A stretch of 64,000 nt of DNA from Cordia subcordata (lineage: Eukaryota; Streptophyta; Magnoliopsida; Boraginales; Cordiaceae): positions 4,307,501 to 4,371,500 of the forward strand of contig JAPTOF010000012.1 of assembly GCA_028554755.1 (NCBI GenBank), given 5' to 3'. The position numbers and the translations under genes are program-made. The notes under the pieces are model-generated. The model was not told the origin of the DNA, made no database searches, and was given only the letters and a program-made list of their open reading frames with translations. This document shows positions 11,231 through 21,897 of the stretch, piece by piece; within the stretch, counting starts at the first letter, position 1, and the number at the start of each line of letters is the position of its first letter.

Positions 11231-11809
11231 ATCAGTGCCGTCGAGCAAGTAGAGCTATGTGGTGATACTCTTGGGGCTTTAAAGAATGGCAATGGAGGTT
11301 TGGTCCAAGATAAGATACAAGGTGAATGTGTATCTCGAAGTAAACAGTGCAATATTGTTATTGAGCAAAGTGGACATGATGAATAATCCCTTAGAAATGG
11401 AACATGTGAGGAGGCTTATACTTTGAATGTTGTGGCGATAAATGTGCACAAGCAAGGGTTCCACAGAGAGGTTGATGGTCTAAAGATGGCTCAGTTGAAA
11501 GGCATTGTGAGTGAAGAGATACAGTCTCATTGTGGATCTGAGGACGAGGTAGAGCATGTGTGCAATGTTCACGAATTGAGCAGTGTTAGCATCGAGGCTG
11601 ACGATATTTTGGTTGACACACGATGTGTTTCACTTGCGAGCAACGTAGGTAGCAGGAATGCGATGCTACGAGGATGTTGAAGAGCAACGAGGAAGTCGCT
11701 CAGACAGTTACAAGGTATTACCTCTGTGGGCAATGCAAAGTGGTGAGCCCAATTTGGGTTAATGGGCAAAGGAAAGGAAAATTTTGGATGATCGATAAAG
11801 AGTGAGTAC
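11231..11809 (+). other. Copia element 1 interior with no recognised domain
   Basis: Between the gag-pre-integrase remnant and the 3' LTR there is about 580 bp that is open for long stretches (for example 11423-11680, 85 codons, containing VSEEIQSHCGSEDEVEHVC). It does not look like integrase or RT. It could be a remnant of pol-to-LTR sequence or captured host sequence. Confidence 0.4.
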
Positions 11810-11895
11810 GGTCCAAGATAGAAATTTGTTGGGTCTAGCCCATATTCTAATGGTACTTAAAGAATAAAGAGTTAGTATGGTCCAAGATAGAGATT

Positions 11896-12269
11896 TGTTG
11901 GGTCTAGCTCGTATTCTAATGGTACCTAAAGATTACAGGAAGACTTACCTTATTTGTTATCTTGCCTTTTTTAGTTCTGCGTTATTTGTATTTCTGTCAT
12001 TAATTGTATGCTGCCATATTATGTTGTCTCTATGTCCTATAAATAAGAGTCTAGCTTATTGTAATACACATGAGGGAAAAGAGAGACGTGAGGCAATTTA
12101 GCAGAGAACGCTTAGAGTTAGAGCGAGAGTCCATTTTGTATTCATTATCGACTTTACTTTAATAAAATTCTTCTTTTGTCCATGAAGTAGGCATAGGCCA
12201 AACCATGTAAAATAGTGTCATTATTTCTCGTTTAATTTTGTATTATTTACACCATATTTAGTTCCAACA
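11896..12269 (+). repeat. 3' LTR of copia element 1, preceded by a 69-bp tandem duplication
   Basis: Starts TGTTGGGTCTAGCTC and ends CCAACA (374 bp). The polypurine tract plus the first about 50 bp of the LTR is present twice: GGTCCAAGATAG starts at 11810 and again at 11879, so the tandem period is 69 bp. Confidence 0.85.
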
Positions 12270-12274
12270 ATTGC

Positions 12275-13950
12275 ATTATATTTGGTGCTTAATAAGCTAA
12301 TAAGTTATAATTCAATAAGCTAATAGAACGATTGTTGCATGCCACGGTTGTTTCTTTGATTTGATTAATAAATTATTATTTTTAATAAAATTAGTTGACC
12401 TTTGATCAAATAATCATCTAAATTATTTTGTTTTTTTCTTAACAAATGACCTCAAATTCTCTTAGGAAAATTTTTAACGGGTGAGCTTATCGTTGACAAT
12501 TTGATGAAAATTAAAGAGTACATCTTTGATGAAATGATGAATTCCTTTCTTACTTCATGCTTAATCTATCAAGACCTATTCTTTCTCTAAGTTATAGTAT
12601 TTTTGTATTAATAGTCCACGAAGTTATTTTATCACATAGTGATAGTAATTTAATATACATCAATAAAAAGTATATTTAATTAATTTATGTCAAAAACTAC
12701 TTCTACTTCATACTTAATTTATTAAAACCTATTCTTTTTTGTCTAAATTATCATATTACAATCTATTATAGTATACTAAGTTTTAATAGTCACTATTTTA
12801 TCACATAATGATAATAACCAGAAGCTTCAAATTAAAGTTTTAAAAAATAGTTTCTGAGCTGTTATTTGTACATCATGCCAGAAATTATGTTTGTTTGTTT
12901 TTCAAAGTACCACTACATATTTTTAAAATTTTTGAAATTTCAAAGATGCCCTCAAAACAAATGAATATTCAACTCCTAAATACAAGGCCAAATAATCAAT
13001 GACTTTTATCTAATAATACTTTTACCCAAAACTCTGCAATTTAACCGTTGAAATCTTGGAGTTGGATCAACCAGAGTTTAAAACTATATTTTCATTTACC
13101 TTTTAGTGTTTTGACCTAATCAAAATACACTTCTTTTATTTTTATTGTTCATTAGATAGTTTTTCACTTTAACTTTTAGTTTTTTCACTTTAACCTTTAG
13201 TGTTTAAATTAGTTTTTATCAAACGCTAACAATTTAATATTTAAAACTAAATATTTTAGTGTCTTTTTTTTAATTTTTTTTTCTATCATAGCCTTAATGC
13301 TTTATCTTAATTTTTTTGATGTCCAATATTCTTTTCTCTATCCTCCCATTTTTTCTCTATCATATACCTTATGTCATTTTTTTCCCTATCCTATCCTAAT
13401 ATGTTTTCCCTTTTTTTTTTTAGTAAATAGAATGTACTTCAGCCACTTATTCTTCTTTATCTCTCTAATCTATTCAGACTTTCGTCCTTTATGATTCAAA
13501 AGAAAATTCTCTATGCCTCTTAGTAGCTCGTAGATTGGGTAGAACCGGTTATGCAATATTTTTATACCTAAATAGCCACTTTTTTATAAAATAACGTCAT
13601 AAAAATTATATAATAAATAATTTGCTATAATTATCTTATTTTATAAACTTAAATTACGATCACAATGTTATTATAACATAAAAGCATCATGACACAGTAG
13701 ATAATTGTCTGAGTTTACTTCTATTGCACAAACAATTTTTTAGAGGGAAGTTTATTTGAACTTTATGAAGTCAAATTTTGTAAGGATAAAAGACAAATAT
13801 TTTTGCCAAAAAAAAAACGCACATATAAGTGAAAAATAAATATTGTCTAACTAATGTAATCCTTTTTTTTACTTAATGCAATTAAATTTTGACCCAAAAA
13901 GAGGGAGAGACACGTGAGGGAGGGAGAGAAACTTAGAAGTAGTGTGAATT
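12275..13950. other. Intergenic, no gene seen
   Basis: AT-rich noncoding sequence with a few short direct repeats (for example TTTTTCACTTTAAC at about 13160 and 13185). Confidence 0.6.
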
Positions 13951-13953
13951 TAA

Positions 13954-14182
13954 GGGTATGTTTGGATTAGCTTTTTTCAGAAAAAAGAAAGTACTTTTTT
14001 TCTAAAAAAGATACATTAAATTTGCAATAACTATTTGATTTAGTTCTAAAAAGCTGAAACTCTGAAAAAAGCTCAAATATAGTTTTTTTTAGAGGCCAGA
14101 ATTTTCATCTTCTAAAAAAAGTTATTTTTTAAAAGTTGTTAAAAAAAGCACTTTTGAAAAAAAAACCAATCCAAACGAGCCC
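13954..14182. mobile_element. Harbinger-type MITE, family 1, copy M1, TSD TAA
   Basis: Terminal inverted repeats GGGTATGTTTGGATTAG and CCAATCCAAACGAGCCC bound a 229-bp AT-rich core. It is flanked by TAA on both sides (13951-13953 and 14183-14185), the 3-bp target typical of Tourist/PIF-Harbinger MITEs. Confidence 0.85.
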
Positions 14183-14185
14183 TAA

Positions 14186-14903
14186 GAGAGAGAGAGAAAT
14201 AGAAATGAAGAGAAAAAGAGTTGTAATGAGAACGGAGAAAAATAATCAGAGTATTGTAATGGTAATATTAATGCTATAATGAGGCGAGAGAATGTAAATA
14301 TATAATTATTTTTACTCATTACTTGGGGTAAAATTGTTTTTTTTATTTGCTTTAAGCATTTTGGCCGTTTTTGGCAAAGTACATTCTGGTCATTTAGCAG
14401 CGTTTTGCTCTAAAATGTCCTGGCAGAGCCGTGCTCTTTTCAGTGAGAAAATTTCTTTTAGCAAGTTTATGCAAAAAGTCAAGTGTAAATATATGGAGTT
14501 AGGCACGTACTGAGTAAAAAATGGAAATGTACATGTTACATGTTAATTCATTTTATTTATAATGATTTTGTGTTTCAGGAATCAGGAACAATATTGTCAC
14601 AAGAATAAAAGATAATTCCTGATCTCACCAAACACCGTAAAACCAAAAAATATTTTTATGAAAAACATTTTACAGGGAACATAGTACCCAATTATTGGGC
14701 TTATTAGTTTATGGCAGTGACATTCCATCATGGCCACTGAAAAGGAAGCTTGCGGCCCACTATATTCAAACGGGCCCGAAGACGTGTCTAAATTTCTTAT
14801 TGTTGACATCTGTTGGACTATCGCCTTTATTTTGAGCCATATGGGCTTTTGAACCCAGCACAGCTGACCGCCACAGATAATCAGACCGAGTTCTTATGAT
14901 TTC
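14186..14903. other. Intergenic, no gene seen
   Basis: No supported gene; an (AG)n-like purine tract lies near 14185-14200. Confidence 0.6.
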
Positions 14904-15127
14904 GGGTTCGTTTGGATTGACTTTTTTAGAAACGTTTCTTTTAATAATTTTTTAAAAAATATTTTTTTGAGAAGTTAAAACTTTTAGCTTTTAAAAAAAA
15001 TAATTTTTTAATTTTTTTTTGAATTTCAGTTTTTTTGAAAGTCAAACTAAATAATTATTACAAAAATAATGAACATTTTTAAAAATATATATTTTTTTCT
15101 TTAATAAAAATCAATCTAAACAGACCC
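14904..15127. mobile_element. Harbinger-type MITE, family 1, copy M2, at edge of segmental copy A
   Basis: Ends GGGTTCGTTTGGATTGAC and AATCAATCTAAACAGACCC match the other family members. Flanks TTC/TTG do not match perfectly. The copy A to copy B homology begins inside this element (about 14955 versus 33330); copy B holds only its right part. Confidence 0.75.
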
Positions 15128-15860
15128 TTGATCTAAAGAATAGTTTAGATAATATATGTTCCAGACACACCTGGTGATTGCAGTCTTGTTCCATTCAGCA
15201 ATTGATTAGTCAAAAAAAAGTGAATCAAAATTTGTGAAAAGAGGAACAGCTGAAAAATGTCTCCTAAACATCACTTTTTGATGCGAAACAAATACAAAGC
15301 AAGAGTGATATTTGATGGAAAAATGAATTCCTTGCATGTCTTTTTTGCCTCTCTTTTGACTTTTGCATTTTGTTCCCCCTGTTAGATTCTACATGAATTC
15401 CATGTTATCTTAAGGGTGACTCGAGAGTAAAGCAAGTAAAGTTATTGTTTTAGACCCCAAAAATTTTTATGCCCCAAAATTTGAAATTTATTATTATGAT
15501 TTATATAATAAAAAAAGTTATTATATTTAGTTGTATTTTTAAAAAAAAAATCATAAAGAAAAAGGCCCACAATCCATAATAAATTTCATTCTCTCTTAAT
15601 TAGTCAACAATAACCCTATTAGTAGTCATTCAGATTTTGATAGTTTAGATATATTTTTAGATAACAAGTTTAAGAGAAAGATATACATTATAGAAGATAC
15701 ACTCCAATTGATATGCTCAGTCATATAAAAAGGCATGATTCTTTAGCACATGTTTATATTACCTATAGAATAATTAATTTAATGATTTTATTAGTTGCTA
15801 CTCAAGCGAAAAAGGGTTTTCTTCCCTAAAACTCAATTTAATAAAATAAAATCTTACTAA

Positions 15861-16098
15861 GGGCTCCATTGAATTAGTTTTTTCAAAGCGTTTTTTCTAT
15901 AAAAAAAATTTTAAAATGTTTTCTTGAAAAGCTAAGAATTTTGGTTTCTAAACAAGCTGAAATTGAGTTTTTTTTAGAGTGTTAGCTTCTTCTTCTTCTT
16001 CTTCTTCTTCTTTTTTTAATTTAATTCAAATACTTATTACAAAAAGACGTGCTTTTTTTAAAGAGAAGAAAAGTGTTTTTCCACCTCTGAACAGGCCC
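15861..16098. mobile_element. Harbinger-type MITE, family 1, copy M3, TSD TAA
   Basis: Starts GGGCTCCATTGAATTAG, ends CTGAACAGGCCC, flanked by TAA (15858-15860, 16099-16101). It contains a (TTC)n tract near 15988. The same insertion is at 34243-34483 in copy B, so it predates the duplication. Confidence 0.85.
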
Positions 16099-17622
16099 TA
16101 AGACAAACAAAATATGAAATTGATTTGTTATAATATCAATTTAAGAAATGTTAGAATAAATTGATTATAAGAATCTAATTAATGACTTTATATTTGAAAG
16201 TTTGAAAAATAAATTTTAAGTAAAATTTATAAAAAGCCTATGTCACCCTAGGATCCTAGACTATGGTTTTGTTTTATTTAGTTTGATAAGGAGATCATGT
16301 GCTTAAGGAGAGAGAGTCTGTACTGCCTTACTCCACATCGATTTTGAGTGAGATATGTTTTCAATTTATAATAACTTACACTTACTGCTACTATCATCAC
16401 GCATTTTACTATTTTGGCCCAATTGGTTAGACGTGCTGGCATACCAATGATTGAGCCTTGATTATTATACACATTGCGAATTTATCGTAGTAAACCATTG
16501 TTTTTAGTTTTTGACTAGTCAAAATAAGTCCGGTGCATATGCAAAGGACCCAATACATATTAAAAAAATATTATTTGAATATATTTGTATAAATTGTTTT
16601 AAAATATAAATTGTTAAGAACTGACAGCTAAATAAAAGAAAAGTATGAAACCTCTAAATTCTAAAATATGTAAAAGCCCGTGTCTCAAACTGAAAAAATA
16701 TATGATTCTCAATAATATTTATATTTTGACATGCATCAGGATGTTGTTTATTCTCAAAATTGCTCCTACTTATGTAAGTCAACAAAATAAACTCAATCCT
16801 CAAAACAATACATGATTGTCCAACCAAAACAAGAAGAAAGAAGATATAACTTTGTAAATGACAAAGAATAATAGACCTATTTCACAAAAATATTTTTTTA
16901 AACAATAAGCCACAAACATTAAATAAATTTATATCAAACTCACTCTAACACTTACACAGTTGTATGTTCTTTTTTATGGATGAGATTCTCCTCTCATTCA
17001 CTTTTGGGCCAAAACTTTTAACTTAAAATTTCAACTATTTATTCTACTCTTAAAACAATAAGGTTGTCAATGAGATTAAGAGTAAAAAAGAAAAAAAAAT
17101 CAATGAGGTTAAGTGTAAAAAGAAAACAATCAAACAAAATTAATTAGAAAATGAAATATTTAGAAGTGAAAAACACTACGATCTTTTATTTTTAGTTTAA
17201 ACCTCATTTCAATTTTTGCTAGTATAGGATTTGGCAAATGGTAAAATATCATCTTAGCAAAAAAAAAAAATGAGACAAAAGTAAATAGAAAAAATGGGCA
17301 CACAAAAAAAAGGAAATTGATATTTAAAATTGAAGAAAAGAAAAAGAAAATATTGTTTGCATTGTATATGGAAGGAGACAAGAGTTAAAAATAATAAGAA
17401 AAGTTATTTTTGTATAGTGTATAATTTATCCACCATGCTCTAAGCCCTCAAGAAAATCATAGAAAATAATATACAAGAGTTCTATATATGTGTTTGTTTT
17501 TCTAACCGAGGAACGTAGAAGAAGCTGATAACAAAGAAATTTTCATTTGACCAAAAAAGCAAAAGAAAGAAGTTGTCAGGAGTTTCCAGTCGTGCAAAGC
17601 ATTGCTTCGTGAAAGACATCTA

Positions 17623-18015
17623 GAGGGTGTTTTCTTTGCGTATAAGTTGGTCAAACTAACTTATAAGTCAAAAATAAAAATTAACATATTTGGCAAATCT
17701 GCTTATAAGCAATTTAAGGTTACTTATGAGCTGGTAAAAAAAAGCGAATGGGGAGCAACTTTTTTTAGGTGCTTATGAGCACTTGGTCAAAGTAAACAAA
17801 AGACTTGTTTGTCCTTAAAAATGATAAGTAAATTATAATAATATGTCTTTTTTAGTCATTTTAATTACTATTGCTGTTCATAAATACTTATTTACCAAAC
17901 ATGTCAATAGCTTATAAGCACATACTATCCAAACACATCTCTACTTATTTATCACCAGCTTAAAAATAACTTTTTATTTATAAGCACTTAAAAATAAGCA
18001 AAGCCAAACGGGCCT
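17623..18015. mobile_element. Harbinger-type MITE, family 2, present in copy A only
   Basis: Ends GAGGGTGTTTTCTTTGCGTATAAG and (reverse complement of right end) AGGCCCGTTTGGCTTTGCTTAT are imperfect inverted repeats. Copy B has the uninterrupted site GAAAGACATTTAATATAAATT (37203-37223), giving a 3-bp TTA target, seen as CTA on the left and TTA on the right. Length 393 bp. Confidence 0.85.
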
Positions 18016-18605
18016 TTAATATAAATTCCTTGAAAGACGAGAGCACCCCTCGTGTAAAACTTTTGCACATTATAAAGCAAGGACAAGAATATAATTGTGC
18101 ATATGTTGTCAGTTGCTTTTTGTGAAGGGTATTATGGGAAATCCAAAATCAAGCATAAAATCAATATCTAATAGTATAACTCTTCATCGCACAAAGCAAG
18201 CTACAAATATCACTGATGGACGAAATTACCCCTAGATTCTCTTTTAGTACATAATAGAGATATTTTGAAAAGATAGAACCCTAGCTTAATTTGTTGGTAA
18301 AGACATATTGTTGCATGAACTTGGGTGAATTTAGTAGCATCCAATGCAAAAGATGTTGAAACTCATACTTTGACAGCCAGCTAGTTAGGTCTTGAAACAC
18401 CATATTTTCTTTTTTTTGAAAAAAGAGAAAAAAAAAATAGAACTTCACTTTGAAGGAGACAATGCTAAACCACAAAATAGATCATTTTACAAAATGTTTC
18501 ACTCTTTCTACTTTTTTGAAAAACAATTAATTTTGAAAAAGTCTCCAAAATAATTATTGTTACTAAAACAAGTTCAGACTATTATAATAAATATATATTT
18601 GTGAG

Positions 18606-19654
18606 GAAATTTATATTGTGAACCTACAGGTACACAATGCAATATGCACCTACAATTGTGAATATACTAAACAAACAGTTTATCAGTATTGAACAAAAAT
18701 GATCTGTAAATTTTATTGAACAAATAGTTTATGAATACTGAACAAATAGTCTTTTTATTCTAAACAAATATCTGTAGCTATTTTTTTGTACAAATATTTG
18801 TTAATTTTACACTTGTCAATAGATATTGTGATGATCTGTGGATTTTACTAGATAAACAGCTTATGAATATTGAACAAATAGTCTTTTTATTCTTAACAAA
18901 CATCTATGACTAGTTTCATGTTTAGATGTTTGTCAATTTTATACTTGTCAATTGATATTGTGATAGTCTGTGAATTTTACTAGACAAACAGCTTATGAAT
19001 ATTGAAAAAATAATTTTTTTATTCTGAACAAATATCTGTGATTGTTTTTATGTATAGATGTTTTTATAGATTTTACTAAACAAATAGCTTATGAATACTA
19101 AACAAATAATCTTTTTATTCTGAACAAACATTTATGACTATTTTCATGTATAGATGTTTGTCAATATTATACTTGTCAATAGATATTGTCATGATCTGTG
19201 GATTTTACTGGACTAATAGTTTATGAATATTAAATAAATAATCTTTTTATTCTGAATAAACATCAATGATTGTTTTCATATATAGATATTTGTCAATTTT
19301 GTATTTGTCAACAAATATTGTAATGATCTGTAAATTTTATTAAACACACAACTTATGAGAGGACAAGAGAGAGAGAAAGATAGCACCAAAGAGAATTTAA
19401 AGCTCATGGCAAGGTAGCTTGGTGGTGGCATGATGATCAGAGAAGAAGAGAGAAAGAAGAGAAAGAGAGAGAGAGAAAGACGCATCGAAGAGAGTTTGAG
19501 CTCACGGCATGGTGGCTTGGTGGTGACGTGATGATTGGAGAAGAAGAAAGTAGAGGAGAGAGAGATTTATGATTGATTTATTTTTTTTTCCTTTTTTGTT
19601 TAAGTATCGTACACTATGTCCTGTTCTCCTGCAGATACACGATATAATTTGAGC
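18606..19654. mobile_element. Mutator-like non-autonomous element with internal ~130-bp tandem repeats (copy A)
   Basis: Imperfect inverted ends (GAAATTTATATTGTGAACC versus GCTCAAATTATATCGTGTATC) lie inside 9-bp flanks ATTTGTGAG/ATTTGTGAT. The interior has about five copies of a roughly 130-bp unit containing CTTTTTATTCTGAACAAA (near 18750, 18880, 19009, 19110, 19240; the interval to 19110 is shortened to about 100). A GA-rich block follows, with two copies of GGCWWGGTRGCTTGGTGGTG. The matching element in copy B is 37811-38775. Confidence 0.7.
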
Positions 19655-19850
19655 ATTTGTGATGGCTCTTTATCTTGACGTAATGAACACGATACAGTTG
19701 GCAACTGACGTTGACGTTCTCCTGAAATACACAAAAATAAGAAATATCAGATTGACTTTATTATAAGTCGTCTAATGTGCCTGAATATTTAATAAAATCT
19801 AATTTTGTCCTGTAATATTTTCTAAAACGACACCCTCTTGCCAGCACTCA

Positions 19851-20080
19851 GGGCTCGTTTGGATTGATTTTTTTAAAAGTATTTTTTTAATAATTTTTGA
19901 AAAATAATTTTTTTTTAGAAGCTGAAAATTCTGACTTTTAAAAAAAATTATATTTGAGTTTTTTTTTTCAGAATTTCAATTTTTTTAGAAGCCAAATTAA
20001 ATAGTTATTACAAATTTAATATAACTTTTTAAGAAAAAAAAATATTTTCTTCTAAAAAAAAAGCCAATCCAAACAGGCCC
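19851..20080. mobile_element. Harbinger-type MITE, family 1, copy M4, TSD TCA, copy A only
   Basis: GGGCTCGTTTGGATTGATT to AAGCCAATCCAAACAGGCCC, 230 bp, flanked by TCA (19848-19850, 20081-20083). Copy B has the intact empty site with a single TCA (38965-38967), so this insertion followed the duplication. Confidence 0.95.
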
Positions 20081-20765
20081 TCAATCTCCCAACACAAAGC
20101 ATTGGAGGAAGAAAAGGTAGTAAAACCGTGACTATCACGTTTGAACTTGTATCGTTGACAATAATTTTATTTAACAATTTTTATTCGCTGTTTGAAGTTT
20201 TATTACTTATTGTCTATCAAACAGTTGTTTATAAATAAATGTCAACAGTTATAAATCATTGTAAATGATCTTTTTAAAATGATTTTTTCAAATATAATTA
20301 AAAATCATAGAAAATTATCGAATATTTACTATAAATATTTGGAAAACGTAAAAATTATACTAGATAGTACTCAACAAAAACTATATATATAACTTATAAA
20401 ATAGAATGGTTAGATCAAATAGCCATCAAAAGTTTTCTTTTTATATTAAATAATGGTTAAAAATTTTAACTGGTGTTGCCATATATTTAAAAATATTGTA
20501 ACGTGTTTCCATCAAATGCAGGCAAAGAGGTCCAAATCTACAGTTTTTTTTTTTAAGTTTTTACTTTGTACCTCAATATGCAAGTGACTATACTAATATA
20601 GACGGATACTTACAAAGCTGGGTTCCTATTATTTGACAACAATGGGGTCCATTGCTTAAGTAATGTTTTGACGTAATGCGGAGACTGTTTTTTTTTTTTT
20701 CCCATATTCTCAACAATCGAAATTAAATGGCATTTACGTGCATAAATAACTGCGAACGCGTGGCC

Positions 20766-20776
20766 TATATATATAT
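20766..20776 (+). promoter_or_regulatory. TATA box of HMA gene copy A
   Basis: TATATATATAT lies 56 bp upstream of the ATG; the same element is before the copy B gene. A TGACGTAA motif (bZIP/as-1-like half site) stands at 20669-20676. Confidence 0.65.
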
Positions 20777-20831
20777 TTGTCGAGCTCCAGGGCTTCTTTA
20801 CTCTCCCTCGTGGCTACTTTAGATATACAAA

Positions 20832-21320
20832 ATGAAGGTACACTTTAAATTAAATTTATTGATTTGGAAGATATAGAATTCTTACTTTAGAATAAAATTC
20901 GTTAGGCTAACATGATTTAATTTTTTCACTTTTAAATTTGGAAACAGCAAAAGATTGTCATTGAAGTGTGTATGAATGATGACAAATACCGGAAGAAAGC
21001 CCTGAAAATAGCCGTTGGCCGACGAGGTGAGAAATTCTTATATTATTGTGTGTGTGTGTGTGTGTTTTTTAATATAGAAAACTTTCATTGTATGTACATG
21101 CATGTAGGTCGAAGAAAGGACGATATACACTGGTTTTTTTTTTTTTTCAAATAAAATATCTTGCGTTTTGCTAGAAATCGGTCCAAGGACTTGAATTTAT
21201 GACCTCTAGATTACATGACGATTGATAACATGCATTAATGTTGTGTTGTGTCTTATATTTTCCAATGAAACAAATTTGAATTCTTGTTTGCAGTTACAAG
21301 ACTAACAAATAACAAAGTTT
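20832..21320 (+). pseudogene. Small HMA-domain (HIPP-like) gene copy A, lacking exon 3
   Basis: Exon 1 is ATGAAG (20832-20837), followed by a GT intron; exon 2 is 20948-21026 (79 nt), ending in phase 1 before GTGAG. Together they encode MKQKIVIEVCMNDDKYRKKA and on to VGRR: the first beta strand and first helix of an HMA fold. The sequence is nearly identical to the intact gene at 39721. The homology breaks off in intron 2 at about 21320, where CACTA-derived sequence begins. No exon 3 with the second half of the domain or the CaaX tail is found to the right before 40291, so no complete protein is possible. Promoter and TATA box are retained, so a truncated transcript could still be made. Confidence 0.88.
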
Positions 21321-21464
21321 CTCTCGAGTACTCAAAATGAAGAAAATTGAATCAAACCAAACCAAATTCTTATTCCACTAGGTGGGATAAAACACATGTT
21401 ACCAAGATATACAAGACTAACATTTACCTTATAGGTAAGATACACAAATGCAAAAATATACGTA

Positions 21465-21722
21465 TTAACGTTTACCTTGTGAAGGTATAGAAGGTATAGA
21501 AGGTGCAGAAGATGTAGAAGTATGAGGGAGGGTGGTGTCTACGTGAGCTGATGAAAGTGATCCTCGTGTCTCAGGAATAAATGATCCACCCCTTCCAGTA
21601 GACAAAGATGTAGGTGTCTGCTCTTCAACATCATGTAAAGTGTTTGAACTACCCACCTCACCTTGTGATCTCGATCTCACTGAAGATTTAACAAGGCATT
21701 TTTTCCCTCTACCCCACTGCAT
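21465..21722 (-). pseudogene. CACTA downstream exon, Ser/Thr-rich (possible second transposon gene)
   Basis: Minus-strand exon starting MQWGRGKKCLVKSSVRSRSQ just after a likely splice acceptor (TATCTAG) and ending at a possible donor GTAAACG near 21470. A basic start with WGRGKK and a Ser/Thr-rich tail is what is often seen downstream of DUF4216 in plant CACTA elements. The remainder of this gene is missing to the left. Function not assigned. Confidence 0.5.
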
Positions 21723-21897
21723 CTAGATATTATTAAACAAGCATAGGCAATCCATTTAACTATAACAGAAAAATAAAGATTTTAACATAGCATTTAGATA
21801 CAAATACATAGAGTATAACATAACATGAAAATTAATGAGATCAAACATAAAAAAAAAGTAAGTTACTAATGAAAACAAATTACAAATGATGTATAAA

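Larger units (their letters stand above)
9196..12269 (+). mobile_element. Ty1-copia (Tork-like) element, internally deleted, two LTRs
   Basis: Two related LTRs (9196-9577 and 11896-12269) start TGTTGGGTCTAG; the 3' LTR ends CCAACA. An iMet-tRNA primer site follows the 5' LTR. Flanks ATTGT (9191-9195) and ATTGC (12270-12274) fit a 5-bp target duplication with one change. Inside are a decayed gag and a protease/gag-pre-integrase region, but no integrase, reverse transcriptase or RNase H: the element spans only about 3.07 kb. Gag wording matches the complete element at 42626-47746, so both belong to one lineage, but the LTRs are different in sequence. Confidence 0.88.
14955..21320 (+). repeat. 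Segmental duplication copy A (partner 33330-40212)
   Basis: Collinear with 33330-40212 over its whole length, interrupted by private insertions in each copy. Identity is highest in the last about 870 bp (20450-21320), where only a handful of differences are seen, and lower around 18600-19650. It ends abruptly at about 21320 in intron 2 of the HMA gene, where copy B continues into exon 3. Confidence 0.92.
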
